This document shows, in pieces, positions 8,514 through 17,164 of a stretch of DNA of 64,000 nt. Origin of the DNA: Fimbriimonas sp. (lineage in GTDB: Bacteria; Armatimonadota; Fimbriimonadia; Fimbriimonadales; Fimbriimonadaceae); assembly GCA_029866005.1 (NCBI GenBank), contig JARXAE010000003.1, positions 186,001 through 250,000 of the forward strand, read 5' to 3'. Numbering within the stretch: position 1 is the first letter of the stretch; each line of letters begins with the position of its first letter. The translations under genes were made by a program, and so were the position numbers. A model generated the notes under the pieces. It ran no database searches. It had not been told where the DNA came from and saw nothing but the letters and a program-made list of their open reading frames with translations.

Positions 8514-10928
8514 CTACATCAGCGAATAGGCATCAACGTCGACTATCATCGTAACGCCTTTCTCTTCGAGGTCCTGCAGAGCCTCGCTGATCGCATCCAG
8601 TAAACCCTCGTGCTTGATCAAAAGGTGGCGGCGCCATTTGCCGTTGAGGCGCTCGAGGGGGCAGTCGGCGGGGCCGAGGATGGTGAGACCGTCGACCTTT
8701 TGTAAATGAGCCAAGGCTCGGGCACAGAGGGACAGGACAGCTGGACGGGATTCACCGGAGAATACGATGTTGACGAGGCGGCAGAACGGCGGGTAGTCGG
8801 CCTGCACACGCTCAGTCTTGCAGGCTTGGTAGAAGGCAAGGAAGTCGTGATTCTGCGCACTCAGGATGGCCTGAGCCTCGGGGTTGAAAGTCTGAATGAC
8901 GACCTCTCCGGCCTTGGTGCCTCGACCAGCACGACCTGCGACCTGGCTCAAAAGCTGGAAGGTGCGCTCGGACGAGCGGAAGTCGGGAAGGTTGAGTGAG
9001 ACATCGGCGGCGATCACTCCAACGAGAGTGACGTCGGGGAAATCTAACCCCTTGGCGACGAGCTGGGTGCCAACAAGGACGTTGGTCTCCCCCGCGCGGA
9101 AGTTCGCAATAACCTCCTCGAGCGCCCCCTTCTTCTGCGCGATATCTCGGTCCAGGCGGGCAACGCGGGCGTTGGGGAAGAGTTCACGAACAGACTCTTC
9201 AACCTTCTCGGTGCCGACGCCGAACGGCTTGATCTTCAGCCCCGCGCACTTAGGGCAATCCAACGGCGCGGATTCTTGGTAGCCGCAATGGTGGCACTTG
9301 ATCTTATTGATCCCTCTGTGATAGCTGAGCGAGACCGCGCACTCGGGGCATGTCCACTGGTGTCCGCAGTCGCGGCACATCAGGAATGGTGCATAGGCGC
9401 GGCGGTTGAGGAAGAGGATCGCCTGGTTTCCGGCGTCGATGGTCTGATGGAGCTTTTCGGTGAGGAGTTCTCCAAACATGCTGGGGACGCCACGTTTATA
9501 TACTTGGGTAAGGTCGTCAATGTAGACCTTCGGAAGCTGGGCTGAAGCGGCCCGAATTGGCAGAGTAAGCAAGGTGAGCTTGGTTTCGTCGGCGGCATTT
9601 TCGTTCGATTCAGCCTCAAAAAAGCTCTCAAGCGACGGAGTGGCGGAGCCGAGCACTAGCGGACAGTTGTGTTGCTGAGAGAGGAAGCGGGCGACGTCGC
9701 GGGCGTGGTAGCGAGGTGCTTGCTCCTGCTTGTAGCCACCCTCGTGCTCTTCGTCGATGATGATGAGGCCGACGTTGTTGAGCGGAGCAAAGAGAGCACT
9801 GCGAGGACCGAGGACGATGCTGGCTTCGCCGCTTCGGATTCGCTGCCAGTTGGCAAGTCTCTCCACCGGAGTGAGCTCGGAGTGCATGATCGCAACTCTC
9901 GCTCCGAAGCGATCCCGGAGTTGTGCGATCGCCTGGGCAGCGAGGGCGATTTCTGGAACCAGGTAAAGAACTTGGCGGCCGTCGCTGAGGGCTTTCCCGG
10001 CGGCTCGTAAGAAGACCTCCGTTTTGCCGCTTCCGGTCACCCCATACAGGAGAAACGGCTGGGGACGATGCTCGTGAACGGCACTGGTGATCGCCTCGAT
10101 CGCCAGCTGTTGGTGAGGATTGGGGGTTGGGGGATTCTTAGCGGGAGCAGGGTGGTCTTCGTCGACTTGCTCCAACAGCTTGGCCGTGACGAGAGCTTTG
10201 ATCGTCGTCTCCGTCACCCCGGCCATCGCCCTGATTTCCGCACTCGACAAGGCGGTGCCATCGGTCTGTTGCATCTGCATCAGAACGATGGCCTGGGCGG
10301 GCTTCTTTTTGCCTTCCTTTTGCAGGAAGCTTTCGACCTGGGCTTGGTCGGGAATGAGTCGGAATGTGCCTTCTTGCTTCTTACGGTTGGCGGGCGGCTT
10401 GAGACGAAGAGTCTGCTGAACAAGGCCGAGTTTTTGGAGGTTTTTGAGGGCCTTGGTGGTGCCAGTCTCCGCAGGTTTAACTTCAAGTTCGCCACCTTGG
10501 TCCTCCAGAGTTCGCAGGACTTCCCGGTCGAGGGGTTTCAGTTCGAATGGCGTGGGCTCGTTGGTTCTCAGCCAGATCGGAATCAGGCGATCTTTCACTC
10601 CCGGCGGGGTGGCTACCGTCAGGGCAACCGGAACCGGACACAGATACTCACTCGCGACATGGTGCACAGCTTTAAGCACCGGGGCTGGAACCCTCAGACC
10701 TTCAACGATTCCGCTCACAGGACGGAGGTGTTTCGAGTCAAAGCCGAGGTCTTCTTCGGTGGTGTTTCGGGCTCCGATGGCGTAGCCCATGAGCTGCCGA
10801 TTCCCAAGCGGGACGAGAACAGCGTCCCCAACCTGGAGACCCGGGATGGGGAGATAAGAGTAGATGGCGTCCGAGCCGCCCGAGCGTGGGTCGAGCGCGA
10901 CATCAACGACCTGGATCTGCGCGCTCAT
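8514..10928 (-). CDS. priA: Primosomal replication restart helicase PriA
   Basis: An 804-residue superfamily 2 helicase that reloads the replisome at stalled forks. The N-terminal 3'-end-binding region is followed by Walker A GVTGSGKTE (about residues 295-303), the DEEH box IIIDEEHEGG (about 390), and two CxxC pairs (CRDCGHQWTCPEC, CHHCGYQ, CPKC; about 515-560) that bind zinc. Further helicase motifs follow, including VGTQLVAKGLDFP and QVAGRAGRG. Length and motif order are complete. A downstream start is not needed, as the ATG begins the typical N-terminal strand. Confidence 0.96.
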   Translation of the reverse strand: MSAQIQVVDVALDPRSGGSDAIYSYLPIPGLQVGDAVLVPLGNRQLMGYAIGARNTTEEDLGFDSKHLRPVSGIVEGLRVPAPVLKAVHHVASEYLCPVPVALTVATPPGVKDRLIPIWLRTNEPTPFELKPLDREVLRTLEDQGGELEVKPAETGTTKALKNLQKLGLVQQTLRLKPPANRKKQEGTFRLIPDQAQVESFLQKEGKKKPAQAIVLMQMQQTDGTALSSAEIRAMAGVTETTIKALVTAKLLEQVDEDHPAPAKNPPTPNPHQQLAIEAITSAVHEHRPQPFLLYGVTGSGKTEVFLRAAGKALSDGRQVLYLVPEIALAAQAIAQLRDRFGARVAIMHSELTPVERLANWQRIRSGEASIVLGPRSALFAPLNNVGLIIIDEEHEGGYKQEQAPRYHARDVARFLSQQHNCPLVLGSATPSLESFFEAESNENAADETKLTLLTLPIRAASAQLPKVYIDDLTQVYKRGVPSMFGELLTEKLHQTIDAGNQAILFLNRRAYAPFLMCRDCGHQWTCPECAVSLSYHRGINKIKCHHCGYQESAPLDCPKCAGLKIKPFGVGTEKVEESVRELFPNARVARLDRDIAQKKGALEEVIANFRAGETNVLVGTQLVAKGLDFPDVTLVGVIAADVSLNLPDFRSSERTFQLLSQVAGRAGRGTKAGEVVIQTFNPEAQAILSAQNHDFLAFYQACKTERVQADYPPFCRLVNIVFSGESRPAVLSLCARALAHLQKVDGLTILGPADCPLERLNGKWRRHLLIKHEGLLDAISEALQDLEEKGVTMIVDVDAYSLM

Positions 10929-10946
10929 GGATTAGAGTTTGGCTGA

Positions 10947-11954
10947 TTAGAGGAACTGAATCACTTCCGCAACCGGGGCTTTCAGTTGGTAAACAACTTT
11001 CACTTGGTCCGATTGACCAGCGGTTTGCAGGATCGCCCAAAACAGCTCTGTGCCACTCTTTCCTAGGAGCCGTTCGGAAATCTCTTCCAGATCATCAATA
11101 TCCCGATGATATTCGATCAGCGAGACGATGACGTCTTGGGACATCGTTTCGGTCACGACGACAACATCGTCTTCGATTTTCTCCCACTCCGAGGCGAGGA
11201 TTCCGCTCTCCTCGAGATAGCATTCGATCAGAAGTTGTTGTTCGTCCTCTTCCTGGCTGGCCTGTTGACGCAAGAATTCTTGCGTCTGAGGATCGATCGT
11301 GAGGCCAGTGAGCTCAGAAAGTTGGTCAAGGTGTTCGGTCGTCACGTTGCCACTGGAGTACTGCCACTCCATCACCCTCCGGAAGCCCTCTTCAAACTGG
11401 AACTTGAAGTCTGCCGTTGTGAACCTCTTCGGATGCGGCAAGGCGGCTGCGCAGAACCGTCCGTAAAGGCTTTCCGGTGACTCCTTGGGGGCCCTGATGC
11501 TAGTTTTCCAGGGCGGATCTGCGGGGGTAGTGGGAGTCTCGACGTTGGTTGCGGTCAGGGTGAAATCGTCGTCACCGAACTGCACATAGTCAAGCCACAG
11601 TTGCCCATTCCCAAACTCGCAGATCGCCGCCATTGATTCGCCATTGGCGTGGACGAAGCCCCTTGCAAGAGAGCCTTGCTGCATCGCAAGCCGAAACTCT
11701 CCGGCTGGCATGAAACCTTGGCTTTTCACCACGACAGTCCAATCCTCCACTTGTTTGGCATTCTTCCAATCCGGAGAGTCTTCGGGGATGAGTTCGATGG
11801 AGACAGGAACCGCAAGCCCACCCGTGTGAGTCGCCATCTGGGTTATCTGACCCTTGAGCTTACGGAGCTTGAAGAACAGATAGACGGCCCCGATACCCAG
11901 CAGGATAAAAAACGCGACGACAAGCGCGCCGATGAACTGCAAAACCAACGCCAC
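10947..11954 (-). CDS. Membrane-anchored protein of unknown function
   Basis: A 335-residue protein with one N-terminal helix (FIGALVVAFFILLGIGAVYL) followed by a basic stop-transfer segment and a large acidic soluble domain. No known motif is visible; the Trp- and Phe-containing segments (WTVVVKSQGFMPAGEF, LWLDYVQFGDDDF) suggest beta structure, followed by helices. The start is a GTG with a TACGAT -10-like element 6 bases upstream. It is encoded just upstream of priA on the same strand (18-base gap) and probably shares its transcript. Confidence 0.65.
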   Translation of the reverse strand: MALVLQFIGALVVAFFILLGIGAVYLFFKLRKLKGQITQMATHTGGLAVPVSIELIPEDSPDWKNAKQVEDWTVVVKSQGFMPAGEFRLAMQQGSLARGFVHANGESMAAICEFGNGQLWLDYVQFGDDDFTLTATNVETPTTPADPPWKTSIRAPKESPESLYGRFCAAALPHPKRFTTADFKFQFEEGFRRVMEWQYSSGNVTTEHLDQLSELTGLTIDPQTQEFLRQQASQEEDEQQLLIECYLEESGILASEWEKIEDDVVVVTETMSQDVIVSLIEYHRDIDDLEEISERLLGKSGTELFWAILQTAGQSDQVKVVYQLKAPVAEVIQFL

Positions 11955-12037
11955 GCTTCAATCGTATCACGACTGGGCGTGGCAGGGATGCTAAAGAGGT
12001 CTCACTGTCTCGAATTCGGGGATAATCGTAGCTTCCC

Positions 12038-13345
12038 ATGAAATCTTCGCCCGCGAAAATGCGGACGCTGCCCCTCGCGATGGCGATGTTCTGCTTGGTG
12101 AGCGGAGGACCCTACGGGTTGGAGCCGGTCATCGGCTCAATGGGGCCGACATTGGGGCTGATCTTAATCCTTCTCATCCCGGTGATCTGGGCTTGGCCGG
12201 TCGCCCTGATGACCGCCGAACTCGGAACTGCGATCCCCGAAGAAGGTGGCTACTACATCTGGGTGAGGCGTGCGCTGGGACCGTTTGCAGGGTTTCAGTG
12301 TGCTTGGCTCTCGTTCCTCTACAGCATTGTCGATGCGGCGCTGTATCCGTTGCTCTTTGCGGGCTACCTCTCGCAGTCGATGATCACGATTTTTCACTTG
12401 CAAGGAATGAACGCTGGCTGGCTGACTTCCATGATTGCGATCCTGCATATCTTGGTGATCACCTACATCAACATTCGTGGCGTGCGCGAAGTCGGAATGG
12501 CGGCGACGCTGTTTACATTCCTGATCATTTTGCCATTCGGGCTCATGTGCGCGCGAAGCGGATTTCAGCCCTTGCAGCTACAGCCGATCAAAGCGGACTC
12601 CGGCACAATCTCGGTCGGACTCGCAACTGTCATGTGGAACTACCTGGGCTGGGACAACCTCAGCACGGTTTCGGGAGAGGTCAAGAACCCGCAGAAGTCG
12701 ATTCCGAAGGCGCTTTGGTTTGCGATTCCTTTGGTGACGCTGGTCTACTTTGTGCCGACGGTTTCGGCGTTGCCGACGTCTCCCAATCCTGAACAGTGGA
12801 CGGATGGTAGCTGGCCTGCAATCGCCGCACGGGCAGCCGGACCCTGGGTCGGTAACCTGGTGCTTCTGGGCGGCCTCAGCAGCGCGAGTGCGATGTTTGT
12901 CGCGCAAATGCTTGCCTCGTCGCGAATTCCCGCCGTGCTCGCGCGGGACGGGTATCTGACATCATGGCTGGGGCATACCAGCGTGCGGATGGGGACCCCC
13001 GTTCGCTCGATCGTGCTCTGTGCAGGGCTCTACACGTGTTTGGCATGGTTCAGCTTCAGTGAGCTGATCACCGTCAATGCCATTCTTTACGGACTCGCCG
13101 TCATGCTCGAGTTCGCCGCACTCTATGTCCTCAGACGAAAAGAGCCGAATCTTTCACGACCCTTTCGTATTCCGGGCGGAGCGCCGATTTGTGCCCTTCT
13201 AGCCATCGGCCCGGCAATTCTTGTTGTGCTCTTGACTTGGAACAGTGTGGTCGAAGAGGGTTGGCGCAAGCAAATCCCAACATTGGTCGCAATTGCCAGC
13301 GGAGTCGTAGTTTACAAACTCCGACGCAACCCGGCTCTGTCATAA
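12038..13345 (+). CDS. APC-superfamily amino-acid permease
   Basis: A 435-residue integral membrane protein with about twelve helices. The first helix carries GGPYGLEPVIGSMGP, the substrate-binding unwound region typical of APC transporters, followed by AELGTAIPEEGGYYIWV, which is very characteristic of the amino acid-polyamine branch found in plants and bacteria. It probably imports an amino acid or polyamine by cation symport. GATAAT lies 10 bases before the ATG. The stop is immediately followed by the start region of the YmdB-type gene, indicating a two-gene unit. Confidence 0.9.
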   Translation: MKSSPAKMRTLPLAMAMFCLVSGGPYGLEPVIGSMGPTLGLILILLIPVIWAWPVALMTAELGTAIPEEGGYYIWVRRALGPFAGFQCAWLSFLYSIVDAALYPLLFAGYLSQSMITIFHLQGMNAGWLTSMIAILHILVITYINIRGVREVGMAATLFTFLIILPFGLMCARSGFQPLQLQPIKADSGTISVGLATVMWNYLGWDNLSTVSGEVKNPQKSIPKALWFAIPLVTLVYFVPTVSALPTSPNPEQWTDGSWPAIAARAAGPWVGNLVLLGGLSSASAMFVAQMLASSRIPAVLARDGYLTSWLGHTSVRMGTPVRSIVLCAGLYTCLAWFSFSELITVNAILYGLAVMLEFAALYVLRRKEPNLSRPFRIPGGAPICALLAIGPAILVVLLTWNSVVEEGWRKQIPTLVAIASGVVVYKLRRNPALS

Positions 13346-13354
13346 TTGAGCGAC

Positions 13355-14137
13355 ATGTACACCTACACGATCCTCTTTCTGGGTGACGTTGTGGGGAAGC
13401 CGGGGCGAGATGCGGTGCGCGAGCACCTTCCTGCTTTGAAGGCAAAGTACCTGCCTCGTTTCATCATCATCAACGGCGAAAACAGTGCGGCTGGACTGGG
13501 GATCACCGATAAGATCGCGGAGGAATTTTTCTCGCTCGGGGCAGACGCGATTACCCTCGGAAATCACACCTTTAATAAGCGCGAGATCGCTCCCTATCTG
13601 GATTCAGGAAAGCCCATTATCAGACCGCAAAACATGGCCGTGGGAATCCCGGGTCGCGGAATGATCCAGATCCAGAAGGAAGGCACGCAGCTCGCCGTGA
13701 TCAACCTCAGCGGCCGAGTTCAGATGGATCCTGCTTACAACGACCCTTTTTATGCTTTTGATGAGCTCACCAAAGATTTGCAAACTCCGCACATCTTCTT
13801 GGACTTTCATGCCGAAGTGACCAGCGAGAAAATCGCGATGGGTTATCACTGCGAAGGGCGTGCAACGGCAGTGGTTGGAACCCATACACACGTTCAAACT
13901 GCGGATGAGACGATCCTCGCCGGAGGCACCGCTTACATCACCGATGTCGGAATGTGTGGCCCAAGGAATTCCGTTTTGGGCATGGATCGTGATATTATTC
14001 TTCGCCGCTTCCGCACAGGATTGCCAGAAAAATTCGAGGTTGCGAACGAACCTGGTGTAATCTCTGGAGTAGCGATAAACGTCAGAACTGATACGGGCCG
14101 CGCCACGAGCATCGAGCGCATCCAAATTAGAGACTAG
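13355..14137 (+). CDS. ymdB: YmdB-family metallophosphoesterase (2',3'-cyclic nucleotide phosphodiesterase-like)
   Basis: A 260-residue member of the TIGR00282/YmdB family. Metal-binding motifs are in order: LGDVVGKPGRDAV (about residues 6-19), NGENSAAGLGIT, GNHTFNK, DFHAEVTSEK, and GTHTHVQTADE. The Bacillus homologue is a phosphodiesterase acting on cyclic nucleotides and affecting biofilm and motility choices. The ATG at 13355 is preferred over the TTG at 13346 because the family begins directly with the first beta strand. The gene lies 9 bases after the permease stop. Confidence 0.93.
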   Translation: MYTYTILFLGDVVGKPGRDAVREHLPALKAKYLPRFIIINGENSAAGLGITDKIAEEFFSLGADAITLGNHTFNKREIAPYLDSGKPIIRPQNMAVGIPGRGMIQIQKEGTQLAVINLSGRVQMDPAYNDPFYAFDELTKDLQTPHIFLDFHAEVTSEKIAMGYHCEGRATAVVGTHTHVQTADETILAGGTAYITDVGMCGPRNSVLGMDRDIILRRFRTGLPEKFEVANEPGVISGVAINVRTDTGRATSIERIQIRD

Positions 14138-14157
14138 AAAGAACCTGGAGAACTATT

Positions 14158-15180
14158 GTGATTACACTTCTCGCCGCATCCATGATGGCCGCCGCTCAGG
14201 GCGACGGAACAACGATTTTGTACCGACCGGGTGTGCCGCTCACTGAGCAAAGCATTACGGTCAAGTCATGGGGCGGAGGAATCTGCACCGAGACCGACGA
14301 CACGGCTTACGAGGGAACGAAGTCAGTTCGAGTGACGACAAGGAACTTCTACCAAGGCGGCACGTTCCTCTTTGGAAAGAATGTTGATCTAGCAACGAGT
14401 TTCGTTGATAAGAACAACCTTCTGCGGATTACCTATAAGTCACTTGATGCAGCGACGGGTTCTGCTGGAGGAGGCGCTGGGGCCTTTGGAGGCGCAGGAG
14501 CAGGAGCCGCCGGTGGTCGTCCTGGGTCGGGTGGACCTGGCGGACTTGGTGGAGGTCGAGGTGGTCCCGGGGCTGCTGGCGGTCCTTCAGGCGGACCGAG
14601 CGGAGGGCAAGGAGGACCTAGTGGCGGAGGGACAATAACACCCCTGAAATCAATTCGAATGATCATCACCACGACTGATGGAAAGCGAAGCGAAGCCATC
14701 TTGCCTGCCGCAACCAGCAGCTCAAATGACCGAGGCTGGAAGCAAGCTGGCATTCCACTCCAAGCCATTCGCGGCTTCAATAGCACCAACAAGATCATTA
14801 AGAGCATTGGTTTTGCCGGAGACGTTTCAACCGCCTTCTACATCGGAGATATGCGGGTACTCAATGACAAAACACCCATTCGAGGAGAGCCTAATTTCCG
14901 GACTCTTCAGACATTTAAGAACGCCGAGAATGTTTTCTCTGCAACCGGCTTTGGCGGAAGCAGTGTTCTCAAATACACCTGGGATTTCGACGATGCTGAT
15001 GGCATTCAGGTCGATGCCGAAGGACAGGCTGTTCGATACAAGTACCGTATCGCCAGTGACGATGCGGCAAATCCCGGAAGCATCCGCAAAGACGGCGTCT
15101 TCATTGTCACATTGACAATCAGTGACGCGTACGGATTGAAGGAGCCCTACTCCACTCAAATCAAGGTAAAAGTCCGATAA
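14158..15180 (+). CDS. Secreted protein with a long Gly-rich insertion
   Basis: A 340-residue protein with a short signal peptide (LLAASMMAAAQG). The N-terminal region resembles a carbohydrate-binding beta sandwich (SVRVTTRNFYQGG). It is interrupted at about residues 101-160 by a low-complexity linker almost wholly of Gly, Ala, Pro and Ser, then resumes with beta strands and ends in a PKD-like segment (YTWDFDDADG ... VTLTISDAYG). It starts with GTG behind GGAG at a good distance. The function is unknown; binding of extracellular sugar or matrix is an inference. A terminator follows. Confidence 0.7.
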   Translation: MITLLAASMMAAAQGDGTTILYRPGVPLTEQSITVKSWGGGICTETDDTAYEGTKSVRVTTRNFYQGGTFLFGKNVDLATSFVDKNNLLRITYKSLDAATGSAGGGAGAFGGAGAGAAGGRPGSGGPGGLGGGRGGPGAAGGPSGGPSGGQGGPSGGGTITPLKSIRMIITTTDGKRSEAILPAATSSSNDRGWKQAGIPLQAIRGFNSTNKIIKSIGFAGDVSTAFYIGDMRVLNDKTPIRGEPNFRTLQTFKNAENVFSATGFGGSSVLKYTWDFDDADGIQVDAEGQAVRYKYRIASDDAANPGSIRKDGVFIVTLTISDAYGLKEPYSTQIKVKVR

Positions 15181-15194
15181 TTCAAGATATCTGC

Positions 15195-15222
15195 GCCTTC
15201 CCTGTTACCTAGGGAAGGCTTT
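15195..15222 (+). terminator. Rho-independent terminator after the Gly-rich gene
   Basis: A perfect 9-bp stem (GCCTTCCCT with AGGGAAGGC) encloses a 7-nt loop and is followed by TTT. It starts 14 bases after the stop codon at 15180. Confidence 0.75.
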
Positions 15223-15241
15223 CATCCAAAACACAAACCTA

Positions 15242-15264
15242 AAATGTGAAAAAGTATCACATTT
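15242..15264. promoter_or_regulatory. Palindromic operator candidate upstream of the LuxR-type gene
   Basis: AAATGTGA and TCACATTT form a perfect 8-bp inverted repeat with a 7-base spacer, about 90 bases before the regulator start. It resembles a CRP/FNR-family site (TGTGA and TCACA half-sites), but the canonical spacing is 6, so another dimeric regulator, possibly the gene's own product, is equally likely. Confidence 0.5.
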
Positions 15265-15351
15265 CGTCGTTTTTGGAGTAAACATACTTGTGGGCCATTC
15301 GCCGTGGGTGAGGAACATTCGTTCCGAGATAAGCCCGGACGAGGTGAAACT

Positions 15352-15951
15352 ATGAGAATAGCAATTTGTTTTAAAGAAAGGCTCCTTTTGGACGCTCTAG
15401 CTGGAATGCTTGAGCGGAAGGGCACCTACAGTGTCGTTGCCCGTGAGTCGACCGCCCGGGCGCTCATCAGCAGCTCGAAAGCCGCCCAGGCTCAAGTCAT
15501 GCTTCTCGAAGCGGCGGGACTCGGAGCTGAGGACGCTCAGTTCCTTCAAGGTGCTAAGGCATTCGGCGAGTTCGTTGTAATTGTCGTCGGCGACAAACTC
15601 CCTGCTGGATTTGATAAGTCTATCGTTGATGTCATGATCCCTCGTGACGCTGGTGGAGATGCGCTCCTAGATGCCCTCGCTGGCGTTCAGGATAAGCTCC
15701 CGGCCCGAATGATGGTCCGAGAAGGAAAGCGACCTTACCGACGAGGAAATCGACTTACTTACCGCGAGTATGAAGTCGCCGAGTTCGTCTCGAAAGGCTA
15801 CTCCAACCGACGCATCAGCGAAGTCTCCGGTCTGCGCGAGCAGAGCGTGAAGAATCTCGTCAGCGTGATCATGCGAAAGCTTCAGTGCGAGAACCGCACC
15901 CAGGTCGCCCTCAAGCTCCTGAACGCTGAAGTCGAGCAACCAGTCGACTAA
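15352..15951 (+). CDS. LuxR/NarL-type transcriptional regulator with degenerate receiver domain
   Basis: A 199-residue protein laid out like a NarL response regulator. The N-terminal half has the receiver fold, but the acidic pair after strand 1 is absent (RIAICFKERLL), and the phosphorylatable Asp at the end of strand 3 appears replaced by Glu (VMLLEAAG). The C-terminal half is an HTH_LuxR domain (LTYREYEVAEFVSKGYSN, then an SVKNLVSVIMRKL recognition helix region). Phosphorylation by a histidine kinase therefore looks unlikely. The ATG at 15352 is chosen over an upstream GTG because GAGGTG lies 5 bases before it. A palindrome lies in the leader region. Confidence 0.85.
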   Translation: MRIAICFKERLLLDALAGMLERKGTYSVVARESTARALISSSKAAQAQVMLLEAAGLGAEDAQFLQGAKAFGEFVVIVVGDKLPAGFDKSIVDVMIPRDAGGDALLDALAGVQDKLPARMMVREGKRPYRRGNRLTYREYEVAEFVSKGYSNRRISEVSGLREQSVKNLVSVIMRKLQCENRTQVALKLLNAEVEQPVD

Positions 15952-15977
15952 ACTCCGTTTTCGTCTAAACTGAGTTC

Positions 15978-16775
15978 GTGAAACAACGAATCCTCACCGC
16001 GATCGTGCTTTTTGCCGTCGTGATGGGGGTTCTCTTTTTTGATCCATCGGGGGTTGGGGCACCGCTCTTGGCGAGACTATCGTTAGGAGCAGTCGCATGG
16101 GAACTTGCGAGTCTGATCGGGGGCTCACGATGGTTACTAGTTGCCTTGTCTCAAGTTTGTCTGATTCCGTTCGAACGCGTCGATCATCCTATCTACTTAG
16201 TGGTGTTCACCGCCATCGGAGTATTGGGCCTGAGAGATCTCGCAAAATCGTCCGCCAGCGAAGCCGGTCAAAAAAGCGGATTTGAAAACCCTAACCTGTG
16301 GAGGAACGTCCTTGTCATCCCGTTCTTAAAAGGTTCTGGCTCTGCTCTGATCCTCCTCACCACTCATGGAGGTAATCCCTTTCCTCTGATTCTCACTGCG
16401 GCAATCCCAATCTGGGCCGGGGACACCGCCGCGATCTTTGCCGGCAAAGCTTTCGGCAAGCACAAACTCGCCCCGGCCATCTCGCCCAACAAAACCTGGG
16501 AAGGCTCCATCGCAAATTTCCTCGCAGCCGTAGGTGCCGCCGCTGCACTCGGCTACTTCCTCAAGTACCCAATGGACAAGATGCTCCTCCTCGGCGTCTC
16601 GTGCGGAGTCATTGGTCAATTCGGCGACCTCTTCGAAAGCTATCTGAAACGCCAGGCTGGAGTCAAAGACAGCGGAAACCTCCTGCCGGGCCACGGTGGA
16701 GTTTTCGACCGCCTTGACTCCCTCCTCATGACTGCTCCGTTCAGCTATTGGATTCTGTCGAGCTTCCTGAAGTAG
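15978..16775 (+). CDS. cdsA: Phosphatidate cytidylyltransferase CdsA
   Basis: A 265-residue polytopic membrane enzyme that makes CDP-diacylglycerol from CTP and phosphatidic acid, the branch point of phospholipid synthesis. SPNKTWEGS (about residue 173) and the family signature SYLKRQAGVKDSG, closely followed by PGHGGVFDRLDS near the C-terminus, are intact. It starts with GTG, and TAAACT lies 6 bases before it, suggesting a leaderless message. It is not next to uppS or frr as in many bacteria. The 3' end overlaps the convergent LAGLIDADG-like gene by 31 bases. Confidence 0.95.
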   Translation: MKQRILTAIVLFAVVMGVLFFDPSGVGAPLLARLSLGAVAWELASLIGGSRWLLVALSQVCLIPFERVDHPIYLVVFTAIGVLGLRDLAKSSASEAGQKSGFENPNLWRNVLVIPFLKGSGSALILLTTHGGNPFPLILTAAIPIWAGDTAAIFAGKAFGKHKLAPAISPNKTWEGSIANFLAAVGAAAALGYFLKYPMDKMLLLGVSCGVIGQFGDLFESYLKRQAGVKDSGNLLPGHGGVFDRLDSLLMTAPFSYWILSSFLK

Positions 16776-17080
16776 CGATCCACCATCGCTCGGTAGCGGA
16801 GATAGGAGTCCGGATCAAACTCCTTCAAATCCTCAAGCACTCGAGAAGCAACCAGCTCCTCCAACCCACTTCCCCTCAGCGACCACTGATAGTAAAGTTT
16901 CACCCCGTTCGTATACGGTCCGTTGATCTTGCTACCAACCAGCAGCTCACGCAACCGCTCCATCAACGGGAGATGAACCGCGTGCATTCGCAGGATAATA
17001 TGCCCCTGCTTTCCATCACCACCAAAACTTCCCTGGCCGCAAAAGAAGCCCAGCAGAAACCCTCGATCAAAGTCGTTCAT
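16745..17080 (-). CDS. Single LAGLIDADG-like domain protein, probably not a nuclease
   Basis: A 111-residue protein starting MNDFDRGFLLGFFCGQGSFG. The segment matches the first helix and strand of LAGLIDADG homing endonucleases (compare GLIDGEGSF), followed by ILRMHAVHLPLMERLRELL and the GPYTNG turn. The residue that should be the catalytic acid is Gln (GQGSF) and the other acidic position is Cys, so cleavage is unlikely. Free-standing relatives of this length occur in other bacteria and may be DNA-binding factors. There is no intron or intein around it. It converges on cdsA. Confidence 0.72.
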   Translation of the reverse strand: MNDFDRGFLLGFFCGQGSFGGDGKQGHIILRMHAVHLPLMERLRELLVGSKINGPYTNGVKLYYQWSLRGSGLEELVASRVLEDLKEFDPDSYLRYRAMVDRYFRKLDRIQ

Positions 17081-17164
17081 GTTACATAGAACATTTTAAC
17101 GTGAAACACTTGCCTTTTGGTATCCTATAGACCTCACTCCAAGACATGGAAGCGAGGTTTCTAC

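Noticed and set aside
10068-10946. 292-codon open frame antisense to priA
   Set aside because: Fully inside priA and without recognisable domain or start signals.
15242-15264. Palindrome as a standard CRP site
   Set aside because: Spacer between TGTGA and TCACA is 7, not 6; kept only as a generic operator candidate.
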